From assembly GCA_019751945.1 (NCBI GenBank), contig JAIEMT010000037.1, positions 1 through 61,103 on the forward strand: a stretch of 61,103 nt of DNA. Reading direction: 5' to 3'. Of this stretch, positions 51,679 through 61,011 are shown piece by piece. Each line of letters begins with the position of its first letter. Position 1 is the first letter of the stretch. The translations under genes and the position numbers were made by a program. The notes beneath the pieces are model-generated. The model was not told where the DNA came from, did no database searches, and saw only the letters and a list, made by a program, of their open reading frames with translations. This DNA is from a bacterium. Lineage in GTDB: Bacteria > Bdellovibrionota > UBA1018.

Positions 51679-53508
51679 TCACGACTCTCGTAAGTGGTAC
51701 CGGACGCTGGTGATTACCTTGCCGCGATTGAATAGTAAAGCGGTGCGGATGAACAAGGCGGTCTGGTTATGAAGGAACTGATGCCACCATCGGGCAGTGA
51801 CGAATTCAGGGATAACGACTGTAATGAGGTCGTCTTTGGTAATCGTCGAAATGTCATTAATATAGTGAATTAATGGAGTTATCACCGATCGGTAGGGGGA
51901 TTTGAGAACGACGAGGGGAATCTCATTCGCCCACTTCGTCCATTCCCCTTTCAGACGTTCCGTGGCTTCCGGATCCAACTCCACGTAGCAGGCCCGGACA
52001 TCGTTCGAAATGGACATCCCATAGCGGAGAGCATCGAGTACCCCACGGTGAATCCCAGAAATCGGGATGATGACCGTGTGTTTTAAAGGAGTGAGTTTGC
52101 CGGGAGGATTTTGTCCCACCAGTGAAAGTTCTTTTGCCACCGTTAAGTAGTGTTTATGAATTCGAGTGAAGAAAAGCACCATTGCGGGGATGAGGAGAAC
52201 CACCATCCACGCTCCGTGACTGAAGCGAAACACCGCTACCACAATCAAAACTATAAAGGTGGTGATGGCGCCGAGACCGTTGAAGATCAGAGATTGAAAC
52301 CACTTGGGCTCGCGCTCCCGCAGGTGGTAGCGCACCATTCCTGCTTGGGAGAGCGTGAACGACAAGAACACACCCACTGCATAGAGCGGAATCAAATGAT
52401 GGGTGTCGCCTTCGAACATCACAATCAAGAACGCCGCAACTAAGCTCAGACCTAAAATGCCGTTTGAGAAAACCAGTCGATCTCCCAGCACTGCCATTTG
52501 ACGGGGCAGGAATCGATCCTTCGCCAGGAGCGATGCCAATCTCGGAAAACCGGCGTAAGCCGTATTGGCAGCTAACACTAAGATCAGCGCGGTTGAGACT
52601 TGGATCATGTAATAGAAAAACGAATCTCCAAACACGGATCGCGCTAACGATGAAATCGCCGTTTCACCTTCGCGAGGAACAATGCCGTACATGTGGGCTA
52701 GGATCGTAATCCCCAAAAAGAAAGCGCCCAAAATCAACGCCATGTAAACTAGCGTGGTTTTCGCATTTTTCTGCGAAGGTTCGCGGAACATGGGAATGCC
52801 GTTGGAAATGGCTTCTACTCCGGTCAAAGCCGAACAGCCGGACGCAAACGATCGAACCGCGAGTAAGAGGGGAATGGTGGTGTACGTTTCATGAATGAGA
52901 TTCACTCCCTGAGGAGATCCTCCGACTGCGAGTTGATAGGCGCCTGATCCAATCAAAACTAAGAATGAAAAAATAAAGAAGTACGTCGGGATTGCAAAAA
53001 TCGTAGCCGACTCCCGCACCCCACGAAGGTTGAAAAGGGTGAGTAAGCAAATCACTAGCAGGCCTGCGGCCTCTTTGTGTTCGCGCAAATACGGAATAGC
53101 GGACGCAATATTTTCCACGCCTGCAGCAACCGACACGGCAACCGTGAGAACGTAATCAATGAGGAGCGCACCGCCAGCGACAAGGCCCGCTCTCACTCCC
53201 AGGTTCTCTTTGGCAACGATGTAAGCACCGCCGCCACCCGGGTAGGCATCGATAGTTTGGCGATACGAATTGGTAAGAATGAGGAGCAAGGCCCCGATGG
53301 CCATGGCGATCGGAATGGACCAAGCCACTGCCGCGACAGAAAACGCCGCCAACGGAATCAAAATTTCTTCAGTAGCGTACGCGACTGAGGAGAGCGCGTC
53401 AGAAGACAGAACGGCCAGAGCCTTCTTTTTTGTGATTTTTTCGTGAACAATCATTTGATTGCTCAGGGGTTGACCGAGGAGAAGGCGCTTGAGCTGAAAA
53501 ACGTTCAT
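51679..53508 (-). CDS. APC-superfamily transporter, KimA-like
   Basis: A 609-residue protein with ~12 transmembrane helices and a ~150-residue soluble C-terminal domain ('HTVIIPISGIHRGVLDALRYG', universal-stress-like). The opening 'KKKALAVLSSDALSSVAYATEEIL' and 'YPGGGGAYIVAKENLG' fit the KimA (YdaO) potassium importers in sequence and length, although amino-acid permeases of the same superfamily cannot be excluded. No recognisable cyclic-di-AMP riboswitch lies in the 100-bp leader. Confidence 0.8.
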   Translation of the reverse strand: MNVFQLKRLLLGQPLSNQMIVHEKITKKKALAVLSSDALSSVAYATEEILIPLAAFSVAAVAWSIPIAMAIGALLLILTNSYRQTIDAYPGGGGAYIVAKENLGVRAGLVAGGALLIDYVLTVAVSVAAGVENIASAIPYLREHKEAAGLLVICLLTLFNLRGVRESATIFAIPTYFFIFSFLVLIGSGAYQLAVGGSPQGVNLIHETYTTIPLLLAVRSFASGCSALTGVEAISNGIPMFREPSQKNAKTTLVYMALILGAFFLGITILAHMYGIVPREGETAISSLARSVFGDSFFYYMIQVSTALILVLAANTAYAGFPRLASLLAKDRFLPRQMAVLGDRLVFSNGILGLSLVAAFLIVMFEGDTHHLIPLYAVGVFLSFTLSQAGMVRYHLREREPKWFQSLIFNGLGAITTFIVLIVVAVFRFSHGAWMVVLLIPAMVLFFTRIHKHYLTVAKELSLVGQNPPGKLTPLKHTVIIPISGIHRGVLDALRYGMSISNDVRACYVELDPEATERLKGEWTKWANEIPLVVLKSPYRSVITPLIHYINDISTITKDDLITVVIPEFVTARWWHQFLHNQTALFIRTALLFNRGKVITSVRYHLRES

Positions 53509-53573
53509 AGAGTTAAGCTCTCATGCTTACCCTGGTTCCGAGGGAGGTGAAAGAGAGATTGCCAGAAAAGTAG

Positions 53574-53603
53574 TTGACTGAAACTCCATAACATTATAGC
53601 TAG
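53574..53603 (+). promoter_or_regulatory. Possible promoter of the 53610 gene
   Basis: TTGACT at 53574-53579 is a good -35 box; the downstream TTATAGCTA lies at a short to normal distance but no hexamer fits the ideal 17-bp spacing well. Confidence 0.3.
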
Positions 53604-53609
53604 CAGCCT

Positions 53610-54560
53610 ATGAAGGTACTCTTTTTACACGGTGGTCCAGGCATGCATTCTGAAACTGAAAAGAAGCTCCTGGAGCCGCTTTTTAGTCGAGCAAATTTAG
53701 ATATCACCTTCTGGAATGAGCCCTCGTACCTCCGTCAGCTTTCACTCCTGCCGCCGAGTTCGGAGAGAGCATTTGCTCGTACTTTGGAAACAGCCGAACT
53801 TCAGCTCAATCTTTTGTTTGCCGAAAGTGGGCTTTCCATTTCTGCAGATGAAGAAAATCAGGAAAAGGTTCACGTCGTGGGCCACTCCTTCGGAGCGATT
53901 TTGGCACTTCTCCTTGCTGCTCGGAATCCCGAGAAGGTGGGATTGCTCACTTTGTTGACGCCTGCGACTCAGCTTCTTTCTGCTTTTAAGAATGTCATGA
54001 GCCAGGCCGCTTCTGCTGCTGAGAAAAGTGGAAATGGGGAAGTAGCTCAGTCGTTAAGGAATTATTTGAATACTCCTTCGTTGGCAGATTCGCAGACTGT
54101 GAAAGGAATGGAGCTCGCGTTCTTTCAACCTCCAACGCTGAGTTATTATTTTAAGAACGAAAAGGCCCTAGAGGAGTGGGGCGCGGTTTGTTCGCAGCCC
54201 GGATTAGGCGTGGACGTTCAAGCCTACGGCGAAGTTTTGAAAGACGGAGCAGGGATGATTGAGAGTCTGGCTCAGCTCAGCTTACCTATTCCCACCCAAC
54301 TCATCTTTGGTCGCCACGACAAGGTCGTGCTCTCTGATTTGGAAACGCCCTTCTTAAAGCAAATCACTCACGTGGAGCAGATTCACTTCATCGAAGATGC
54401 TGCTCACTTTGTCCAACTCGAAAGCCCCGAACAAGTCACATACTTGGTGGCTGAGTTTCACTTCGCACACCAGGGCGTTTCAAGCGGGCTCACTCTGAGC
54501 GATATGCTAGCCGAATCACAGACGAGCAAAGGTGCTTCCGCCCAATCTGCTTCGATTTAA
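53610..54560 (+). CDS. Cytoplasmic alpha/beta hydrolase
   Basis: A 316-residue protein without a signal peptide. FLHGGPG oxyanion motif, nucleophile in VVGHSFGA, acid in FGRHDKVV and His in EDAAHFVQLESPEQV: a full triad of the proline-iminopeptidase/epoxide-hydrolase type fold. The last ~30 residues are a Ser/Ala-rich tail. Substrate unknown. Divergent from the KimA-like gene. Confidence 0.8.
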   Translation: MKVLFLHGGPGMHSETEKKLLEPLFSRANLDITFWNEPSYLRQLSLLPPSSERAFARTLETAELQLNLLFAESGLSISADEENQEKVHVVGHSFGAILALLLAARNPEKVGLLTLLTPATQLLSAFKNVMSQAASAAEKSGNGEVAQSLRNYLNTPSLADSQTVKGMELAFFQPPTLSYYFKNEKALEEWGAVCSQPGLGVDVQAYGEVLKDGAGMIESLAQLSLPIPTQLIFGRHDKVVLSDLETPFLKQITHVEQIHFIEDAAHFVQLESPEQVTYLVAEFHFAHQGVSSGLTLSDMLAESQTSKGASAQSASI

Positions 54561-54566
54561 TAGTTT

Positions 54567-55499
54567 TTACTTCGCTTCGAGAGCGCGGCTCACTGCTTCG
54601 TAGACCAAGCAGAGCTTCATGCTTTCTGATTTGATGTCAGAAAGATCATTCAGCACGTAGGAAGCTGCCGGCATGAATGCCGAGGCCGAGGCATCTTCAG
54701 CGCTTTGCAATTCCCCCGTCGACAGAGTTGCCTTCATGCACAGCGGTTCGTAGGTGCGAGCGCCTGAGAAAAAAGTCACCGGAGTGCCGGGAGCCGCGGT
54801 TGCGTTGATGCTCCCCAAGCAAAGCTTTAAAGCAGGTTTGGCTGCATCGCTGACATCGAGGCTGAAGTTGGGTTCTTGTTCGGTCGCTTTTTTGGAAACG
54901 AATTCCATCTTGCGAGCTTCAAAAATTTCAGCGCGGCGCTTGTTAAAGGTCAGCACTGAAGCTGCAGAAAACTGATTCACCATCTTATTGAACTGGTTGG
55001 CAATCGACATGCTCAAGGCAGCGATTGCTGTCTTGCCCATGGGATCATCGTTGGATGCGAAGGTCGTGCTCATGGCTTTCAGCAGCGAAAGCTGATCCAT
55101 GAATTTTTTCACTTCCGGATCGGTGGAAGTCTTTAATGCTTCCGACAGAAGGTTGAAAGAATCTTGTAAAAGCTGAGATTGAGCGACCAGCAATTCATCC
55201 AAATCCGAGTGTACAGCAGCGGTGTAAGAGGAATATTCGACATTCAGGGTATCCAAGAGATTCTTGCAGGTTTTGATTTCACCCATCGAAGAAAAATAAT
55301 TCGAAAGCTGGGTGCGAAGGCCCGCGAGATCTTGTTCCAATTGCCAGGATTTCTTGCCAGCTGCGACTTTTGTAGCTTGGCTCATGGCCAATTCCAAGGT
55401 GTCGGGTTTCACGTCTTTCCCGAGACGAAAGATTTCGTCCGAAGCAGAACCATTTGACGCAACTACCACGGCCATCAGAACCAAGATTTTCTTGAACAT
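54567..55499 (-). CDS. Secreted helical protein, unknown function
   Basis: A 310-residue protein with a signal peptide (ending near GSASD) and a mainly helical mature region, with Cys residues in KTCKNL, LKLCLGS, PLCMKA and KLCLVY. GGGGAAAT precedes the ATG. No family recognised. Convergent with the 53610 hydrolase. Confidence 0.6.
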   Translation of the reverse strand: MFKKILVLMAVVVASNGSASDEIFRLGKDVKPDTLELAMSQATKVAAGKKSWQLEQDLAGLRTQLSNYFSSMGEIKTCKNLLDTLNVEYSSYTAAVHSDLDELLVAQSQLLQDSFNLLSEALKTSTDPEVKKFMDQLSLLKAMSTTFASNDDPMGKTAIAALSMSIANQFNKMVNQFSAASVLTFNKRRAEIFEARKMEFVSKKATEQEPNFSLDVSDAAKPALKLCLGSINATAAPGTPVTFFSGARTYEPLCMKATLSTGELQSAEDASASAFMPAASYVLNDLSDIKSESMKLCLVYEAVSRALEAK

Positions 55500-55545
55500 G
55501 AGATTTCCCCCTGCGGGGCTTTCTAACGAAGAAAATTAGGCTTGG

Positions 55546-55977
55546 CTATTTCTTTTTGAAAAGGCGCTGATCGATCGAATACCTTCCCGGTCCCGATGCA
55601 ACGAGCCAGAGCAGGAGGAGAATGAAAAGAAATTCGGACATGCCTAGGAGGTCCGAGAGTTCGCTGATGTCCCCACGCTTGGCTGTCAGAATGGCTACAA
55701 TCATCGTTGCGATCAAAGGAATAGAGGCGAGTCGCGTCACCACTCCGAAGATCAAGCAAAGGCCACCTAAGAGTTCTACGACGGAAACAAAAGGCGCTTG
55801 AATGGAGGCTAACGGAATTCCCAAGCTCACGAAGAATTCAGTCACTTTGTCGAGGCTGTGAAGTTTAGCCCAGCCGCTGTGCGCAAAAATGAACCCGACG
55901 CAGACGCGGGTGAGTAGCCCGATCTTGTCCCCACAATCTGAAACCATATCGACAAACTTTCCGTAGAGCTTTTTCAT
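55546..55977 (-). CDS. DoxX family membrane protein
   Basis: A 143-residue, four-helix membrane protein: 'LLTRVCVGFIFAHSGWAKL', 'VSVVELLGGLCLIFGVVTRLASIPL' and 'SEFLFILLLLWLVASGPGRYSID' match the DoxX family. Members are tied to redox and envelope stress in other bacteria; the exact reaction is unsettled. Its ATG directly follows the stop of the 55978 gene, so the two are cotranscribed. Confidence 0.88.
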   Translation of the reverse strand: MKKLYGKFVDMVSDCGDKIGLLTRVCVGFIFAHSGWAKLHSLDKVTEFFVSLGIPLASIQAPFVSVVELLGGLCLIFGVVTRLASIPLIATMIVAILTAKRGDISELSDLLGMSEFLFILLLLWLVASGPGRYSIDQRLFKKK

Positions 55978-56475
55978 TTATTTCCTTTCGAAGGTGAGAC
56001 CTGAGAAGTCTCCGAGTTTTCCTGAACCATCGGCTTCGTGACTGAACCAGAGCTCTCCTTCTCGAAGATCTAAGCCCGAGGCTAAGCGTTGATTGGCGTC
56101 CAAAATCGATTTCAAGCAGTCTTTGTCATTTCTAGAGTCGGTGATGAGAAGAAATTCCTTTACCGCGTAGCGAATCGAAAGCGTGTACTGGCCCGTTGTG
56201 GGACGGTAGAGTGCGTCATCGCGCTCTTTGATTTTCACTCCCGTCGTGGTGACCCAGATGTGGCAGGAAAGGATGCGGGGGTTTGCGGGGTCGAGATTTG
56301 GAAAACTTTGAAAATTGTCGAAGGTGAAGTGAGCGGGGCTCTTGGAGTAGACCACCTGTTCGATGCCCTGGTAGGTCGGATCGGAGGGCGAGAGACGCCA
56401 ATCTCCGTTGAACCAATTCAACTGATCCTGTGTGACGCCCAGCACGAGCAGAGCGAGCGAAAAGACTTGAGGCAT
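55978..56475 (-). CDS. Small secreted protein, unknown function
   Basis: A 165-residue protein with a short hydrophobic N-terminus (likely signal peptide of weak type) and two Cys in the mature part (LSCHIW, KDCLKS). No family recognised. Cotranscribed with the DoxX gene. Confidence 0.6.
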   Translation of the reverse strand: MPQVFSLALLVLGVTQDQLNWFNGDWRLSPSDPTYQGIEQVVYSKSPAHFTFDNFQSFPNLDPANPRILSCHIWVTTTGVKIKERDDALYRPTTGQYTLSIRYAVKEFLLITDSRNDKDCLKSILDANQRLASGLDLREGELWFSHEADGSGKLGDFSGLTFERK

Positions 56476-56511
56476 GTCTTCAGTCTAGAGACGACTGAAC
56501 TCCCTGTCAAA

Positions 56512-58629
56512 TTACCAGAGCGAGCAACGGTCGACCGGAGCCATTTTATCGCCCGCCTGACAATTGAAGGCCTTGGCAAATTCTGGCGTATTCACCAGCA
56601 CTCCGTTCACACGGTATTGTCCGGGGGAGTGAGGATCCACAGTGGCCAAACGCTTCTGTTCTTCGTCTCTGACTTTTGAGCACCAGACTTGAGCGTAGGA
56701 GATGAAGAATTGCTGATCGTCGCTAAAGCTCGGGCCGGGAGTAATGACGGAAGCAAGAGAAGGACCGCCAGCCCCCTTCGCTTTTGCAGCTTGGTAGGCC
56801 AAGTAAGCGAATTTTACTCCGCCTAAGTCTGCGATATTTTCGCCCAAGGTGAGTTTGCCGTTCAGAGCCACTTTGTCAGCAGTGACGGTGTATTTCGAAT
56901 ACTGATCGACGATACAGGCTGCCTTGGTTTCAAAACTCTTTGTGATTGCGGGCGTCCACCACTCCTTTAGATTTCCCGTCGAATCAAACATACGGCCTTC
57001 ATCATCAAAGCCGTGAATGAGTTCGTGGCCCATCACCGCACCAATGGCGCCAAAGTTCGCAGCGGTCGATCCATTCTTGCTGAAGAACGGAGATTGCAAA
57101 ATTCCCGCAGGGAAAACGATCTCATTCAAAGACGGATTGTAATACGCATTCACAGTGTGAGCGCGCATGCCCCACTTCAAGCGGTCCACGGGCTTGTTCA
57201 AATCCGCGAGCGTCTCTTTCGAGGAGTGAATGTTTCCAGCCATGATGTTCTTATAATAAGAGTCTCGGCTGATCTGGAGGCCCACATACTTTTCAGGTTT
57301 TTCTGGATAACCAATCTTTGGCAAAAAGGTGCTGAGTTTTTCCTCGGCCTTCTTGCGAGTGGCATCATCTAACCAACTCACTTTGGGGAGATTGGTGCCA
57401 AAGGCATCGCGAATCCCTTGAATCATCTTCGAAGTTTTGTCTTTGCCGTCTGCACCAAAAGTTTGGGCAGCATAGACTTCACCCAAAGCATCTCCCATGG
57501 CTGCATCCACAGCGCCGGTGCAGCGTTGCCAGAGGGGAGTGTACTCCTCTTGGCCGAGCATCTTGCGGTTGTAGAAATCAAAGTGTTCGTCGCGCAGGGA
57601 TTTCTGCAAGTAGGCGGAGACCTGGCGGACGATCTGCCACTTCACATAGTTCTTCAGCTCTGGAAGGGCATGCAAGCTCACTAGCTCGCTCAGCTGCTTA
57701 AAGTACTCAGGCTGGGAAACGTTCATCTTCTTGGTTGCTGTCACGCCCAAGGTTGAAAAATAGGTCGCCCAATCAAATTTCGGTGAGAGCTTTTGAAGCT
57801 CTTGCAGATTCATGGGGTGATAGATCTTGAGCGGATCACGCATTTCCGCAGCGTAGAGGGACTTCTCCGCCAACGATTCTTCGAGGTGATAAATCAAATC
57901 GCGCTGAGTTTCGATCTCCGGCTGAGAAAATCCCGCCAAGCGAAACGAATTTGCCAAGTGGGATTTGTAGAAAGCCCGCATCTCCGGCTTCTTGTTCTTG
58001 TCATCAAAGTAATACGACTTTTCAGGAAGTCCCATTCCGCCCGGAGCTAGGGTTACGATATTTGTCGCAGCATCCTTGGCATCTTGTTCAACGCTCGGAG
58101 AAAAGAAAGTTTGAATGCGCTTCATGTGGAGCTGAGCGACGAGTTTCGCCAAGTCCTTTGAATTCTGAACCGCGTCGACGGCGTCGAGCTCGGCTTTCAA
58201 AAGCGCCGGAGACGGAGCTTCTAAGGCCGCTTCATCCATGCAAGACGCATAAAAATCTCCCAATTGTTTGGCGAGTGGGCTTGCGGGTTCCAGCTTGCCC
58301 TTGGAATAGTTTTCTAAGTAGTCGTTCAAAATTTCTGTGTTGCGATCACGAAGCGAGATGAAGCTTCGAGCGATTCGAACTTTATCCTTGGGCATCTGGG
58401 TGTTTTCAATCCATCCGCCACAAGCGTATTGATAAAAATCGTCACAGGGTTTGACCTTGGCATCGAGAGCTGCCACGTCCAACATTTTCACTTCAGGAGT
58501 ACGAGTGCGACCGGTTGGCGGATTGAATTGCGGTCCTGGTGTGGGCTTGATCTGGGTCTTGGTACAGCCGGCAAAAGCACCGAGTATAATGATAAGAGTA
58601 GCTAATGGAGCCAGGGCGAGTTTTTTCAT
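56512..58629 (-). CDS. pepO: M13 family metallopeptidase (PepO/neprilysin type), lipoprotein
   Basis: A 705-residue zinc endopeptidase. Lipobox AFAGC at residue ~21 anchors it outside. The M13 N-terminal domain starts at 'KPCDDFYQYACGGWIENT'; the active site HELIH is at 535-539 with GFDDEGR, third ligand Glu in ENIADLGG, and the NAYYNPSLNEIVFPAGIL substrate segment. It ends in the typical CSLW. Complete and of normal length. It degrades short peptides; a nutritional role is likely. Confidence 0.96.
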   Translation of the reverse strand: MKKLALAPLATLIIILGAFAGCTKTQIKPTPGPQFNPPTGRTRTPEVKMLDVAALDAKVKPCDDFYQYACGGWIENTQMPKDKVRIARSFISLRDRNTEILNDYLENYSKGKLEPASPLAKQLGDFYASCMDEAALEAPSPALLKAELDAVDAVQNSKDLAKLVAQLHMKRIQTFFSPSVEQDAKDAATNIVTLAPGGMGLPEKSYYFDDKNKKPEMRAFYKSHLANSFRLAGFSQPEIETQRDLIYHLEESLAEKSLYAAEMRDPLKIYHPMNLQELQKLSPKFDWATYFSTLGVTATKKMNVSQPEYFKQLSELVSLHALPELKNYVKWQIVRQVSAYLQKSLRDEHFDFYNRKMLGQEEYTPLWQRCTGAVDAAMGDALGEVYAAQTFGADGKDKTSKMIQGIRDAFGTNLPKVSWLDDATRKKAEEKLSTFLPKIGYPEKPEKYVGLQISRDSYYKNIMAGNIHSSKETLADLNKPVDRLKWGMRAHTVNAYYNPSLNEIVFPAGILQSPFFSKNGSTAANFGAIGAVMGHELIHGFDDEGRMFDSTGNLKEWWTPAITKSFETKAACIVDQYSKYTVTADKVALNGKLTLGENIADLGGVKFAYLAYQAAKAKGAGGPSLASVITPGPSFSDDQQFFISYAQVWCSKVRDEEQKRLATVDPHSPGQYRVNGVLVNTPEFAKAFNCQAGDKMAPVDRCSLW

Positions 58630-58632
58630 TTC

Positions 58633-59106
58633 TTATTGTCCTAATTGAACGAGGTTTTGCAGGCTGTAAGTGCAATTCAAATTTTCTTGATCGTCGAGAT
58701 TCTGTTGAACCGGAGCGGGCTTGGGTACCAGGGCGATGAAACCGCGATATTTTTTTCCGTTCTTGTTCTTGTCGTTAAAATTAAAATCTAGAACGCGAAC
58801 CGTGATGGAGTCGAGATCCGCCAGGCGTCTTTCGAGGAGTTGAGTTTCTTCATCTTTGCTGTTCATCCGAATGCTGTAGAGAGAACCGACTTGATGAATC
58901 TTTTTTCCGGTGACGGAAAGAATTTCAGCTTTCGTCGTGGGATTTGAGATGACGATCTTTTCGACTGTTCGAGTTTTTTTCGATAAGTAATTTTGAATCG
59001 TGATCTGAATGTGCCGGTGGGTGCCTGTGCAAACAAAACTGTCCGCAAAAATCGACGGTGCCCCCAGCAACCCCAGCGTAATAACAGCGAATAGTCCCCG
59101 TTTCAT
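58633..59106 (-). CDS. Small secreted protein, unknown function
   Basis: A 157-residue protein with a signal peptide (SIFADS) and a Lys-rich beta-pattern mature region with Cys residues in FVCTGT and LNCTYS that could pair. Three bp upstream of the M13 peptidase gene and probably in its operon. No family recognised. Confidence 0.65.
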   Translation of the reverse strand: MKRGLFAVITLGLLGAPSIFADSFVCTGTHRHIQITIQNYLSKKTRTVEKIVISNPTTKAEILSVTGKKIHQVGSLYSIRMNSKDEETQLLERRLADLDSITVRVLDFNFNDKNKNGKKYRGFIALVPKPAPVQQNLDDQENLNCTYSLQNLVQLGQ

Positions 59107-59145
59107 AGAGTGGTCCTCGTGAGGGGCTAACTATCGTACTCGGGA

Positions 59146-59469
59146 TTACTTTTCTACTGGAAAGCCCGCCTCAAGCCATTCGGGCATTCCCGAGCCATCT
59201 ACAAAAGAGATGTTTTCCAAACCCAGACCGAGCAAAGTTGCCGTAGCTACCCCAGCGCGTCGTCCTGTTCGACAGTAGATGTAGAGGTGAGTGAATTGCT
59301 TGAGGTCCTCGGCGTGCGGAGCAATGGCGTCATAGGGAATGTTCCGGCTTCCCGGGACGTGTCCTTCAGCGAATTCTTCGGGAGCACGGCAATCCAGAAC
59401 CAAATCGGTGGGCTGCAAGGCGCTCATCGCGTCATGCAGATCCATCATCGAAATAGGTTGGATGGCCAT
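59146..59469 (-). CDS. Single-domain rhodanese
   Basis: A 107-residue rhodanese domain: 'LVLDCRAPEEFAEGHVPGSRNIPY' and the active loop with Cys66 (YCRTGRR). These enzymes carry a persulfide sulfur. No signal peptide, so cytoplasmic. It lies 2 bp after the stop of the 59472 gene and forms an operon with it. Confidence 0.92.
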   Translation of the reverse strand: MAIQPISMMDLHDAMSALQPTDLVLDCRAPEEFAEGHVPGSRNIPYDAIAPHAEDLKQFTHLYIYCRTGRRAGVATATLLGLGLENISFVDGSGMPEWLEAGFPVEK

Positions 59470-59471
59470 GT

Positions 59472-60710
59472 TTAAATTCCTACGCGCTCGATCATGAGCT
59501 GCTGAAACTCAGGCTTCCAAAGTAAGCCCAGGTGTCCGCCGTTTTCTTGAATACTGATGCGATCGCCCATGCATTTCTGAAGAGCACTGAAATCAGCCTT
59601 GGGGTCGACGTAGAAATCATCCTTTGAATGAAGAATGAAAACGCGTTTGTTGACGCCGATGGAATCGCAGAGGGTGTCTAAGCGTGTGTGTTTCGCAAGC
59701 GCGCGCTCATCTTTATAAGTGGGCTCGATGCGAGTCCAATAGGGGATGAGATGCGTTTCACGATAGCCACTTTCGGGGCAGCCGTACTTGTCGATGCACT
59801 TGGGTTTGATCTGCCCCTCGGGTTCAGCCCCAATGCGTTCGAAGATCGTTTCAAAGATGGGACGAAACGCACTGGTCAAGCCCGACGAGAGGAGAAACTC
59901 CGATTCTTCCTTTGCGAGTTTCAGCGAACCGAGCTTTTCCATCGAAGCCGGGAGGAAGGGGTCGCTGGCCGTAAATTCTGTATAAATGGTGCCGAGATTT
60001 TTTTCGAAAGCTGTACGGCGCGATTCTCTCCACTCCAAAACTTTTTCAGACATTTTGAGAATATGGAGTGCGGTTGTTTCTGGATGAATCGAGGGATTGA
60101 GGAGTAAATATTTCTGAATGCCGATTTCACGAGCCGTTCTTTCAAAGATCGAAACGTGACCGAGGACTAAGCCGCCGTATCCCAAGCCCACTGCTACCGG
60201 ACGAACCACCCGATTCTTGGTCATGGCGTTGTATCTGGCCAGGGTGGATTTCATCACACCGTACATGTCTTCAGCATCCCGGCGCGCAATTCCCACTGCG
60301 CCAGTTTTGCTGATTTCTCGGACGAAATGTGCGGAGTACTGCGACGGGAGTGTAATGACGTCATATCCGGCGCGGAAAAAAGTTTCGGCCACGTAGTCGG
60401 CCACGCCGCTCGAGGCGAGATCGCCAAAGTCGGGGATCAAGAACATGAGATTTTTATTAAACTCAGGGCTAATGCGATAACGAATTTCGGTGAATCCCGT
60501 TTCGGTAAGCTTCTCGTCTTTATATAGGGAAAAAACCGGATCCGATCCACGACGAAGCACGGACGTCGTGAGCGAAGCCAATCTCCAATCGTCTAATACC
60601 GATGGTGCCGCTGGAGCCGGAGCTGCTGGCAATTCTTTAGTGCCGCCGCAACCCGTCACCAGAGCCGTTGTAAAAAGAAGAAATGCCCACACCCCAATGT
60701 TCTTTTTCAT
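59472..60710 (-). CDS. Alpha/beta-hydrolase-like lipoprotein lacking the usual Ser
   Basis: A 412-residue lipoprotein; ATG at 60710 follows GAGG, and lipobox VTGC is at residue ~20. The fold fits a hydrolase: 'LMFLIPDFGDLASSGVADYVAETFFRAGYDVITLP', 'VFILHSKDDFYVDP' for the acid and NGGHLGLL for the His. The nucleophile elbow reads VGLGYGG, with Tyr or Gly where GxSxG expects Ser. It may therefore be a non-catalytic or altered member. Cotranscribed with the rhodanese. Confidence 0.65.
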   Translation of the reverse strand: MKKNIGVWAFLLFTTALVTGCGGTKELPAAPAPAAPSVLDDWRLASLTTSVLRRGSDPVFSLYKDEKLTETGFTEIRYRISPEFNKNLMFLIPDFGDLASSGVADYVAETFFRAGYDVITLPSQYSAHFVREISKTGAVGIARRDAEDMYGVMKSTLARYNAMTKNRVVRPVAVGLGYGGLVLGHVSIFERTAREIGIQKYLLLNPSIHPETTALHILKMSEKVLEWRESRRTAFEKNLGTIYTEFTASDPFLPASMEKLGSLKLAKEESEFLLSSGLTSAFRPIFETIFERIGAEPEGQIKPKCIDKYGCPESGYRETHLIPYWTRIEPTYKDERALAKHTRLDTLCDSIGVNKRVFILHSKDDFYVDPKADFSALQKCMGDRISIQENGGHLGLLWKPEFQQLMIERVGI

Positions 60711-60789
60711 GGCCTCGATTGAACACAGGATGCTCCTAGCTGTCAAACGAAGAGCAGTGAAGCGGGGTGTCGTGGTCGGGAAGGAGAGT

Positions 60790-60807
60790 ACTCGCGCCGG
60801 CGCGAGT
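60790..60807. repeat. 18-bp palindrome, perfect copy, intergenic
   Basis: ACTCGCGCCGGCGCGAGT outside any HNH unit, directly followed by the composite repeat. An unoccupied site for the MITE. Confidence 0.9.
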
Positions 60808-60817
60808 TCCTTCGTCC

Positions 60818-61011
60818 GGGATTCTATTTGTGGAGGTGCGAGTCTTGTCTTTCTGCCTGCCGCCCATCCATGGTTGGCCCTCGGCGGCATCGCCTTGAGA
60901 AGCCTCCTGCTTCTCACAGCCCATTTAGGGCTGCCGGCCGACTCGGGCATCAAGCCCTCGTCGCGCCTCCAGCTCGCCTGAACGCCGCCGAGGCTTTCCA
61001 GGAAAAAAAGA
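60818..61011 (+). repeat. Composite GC-rich repeat, copy 2
   Basis: Starts with GGATTCTATTTGTGGAGGTG, continues with TTTCTGCCTGCCGCCCATCC and the GGTTGGCCCTCGGCGGC segment, and ends with CGCCTCCAGCTCGCCTGAAC and GCCGCCGAGGC. The same modules occur in order in copy 1 (46618-46855, reverse). A ~60-bp stretch in the middle (about 60900-60965) is not shared. No gene is seen from 60711 to the window end. Confidence 0.75.

Noticed and set aside
51679..53609. Cyclic-di-AMP riboswitch before the KimA-like gene
   Set aside because: The leader is only ~100 bp, shared with a divergent gene, and shows none of the expected paired elements by eye.
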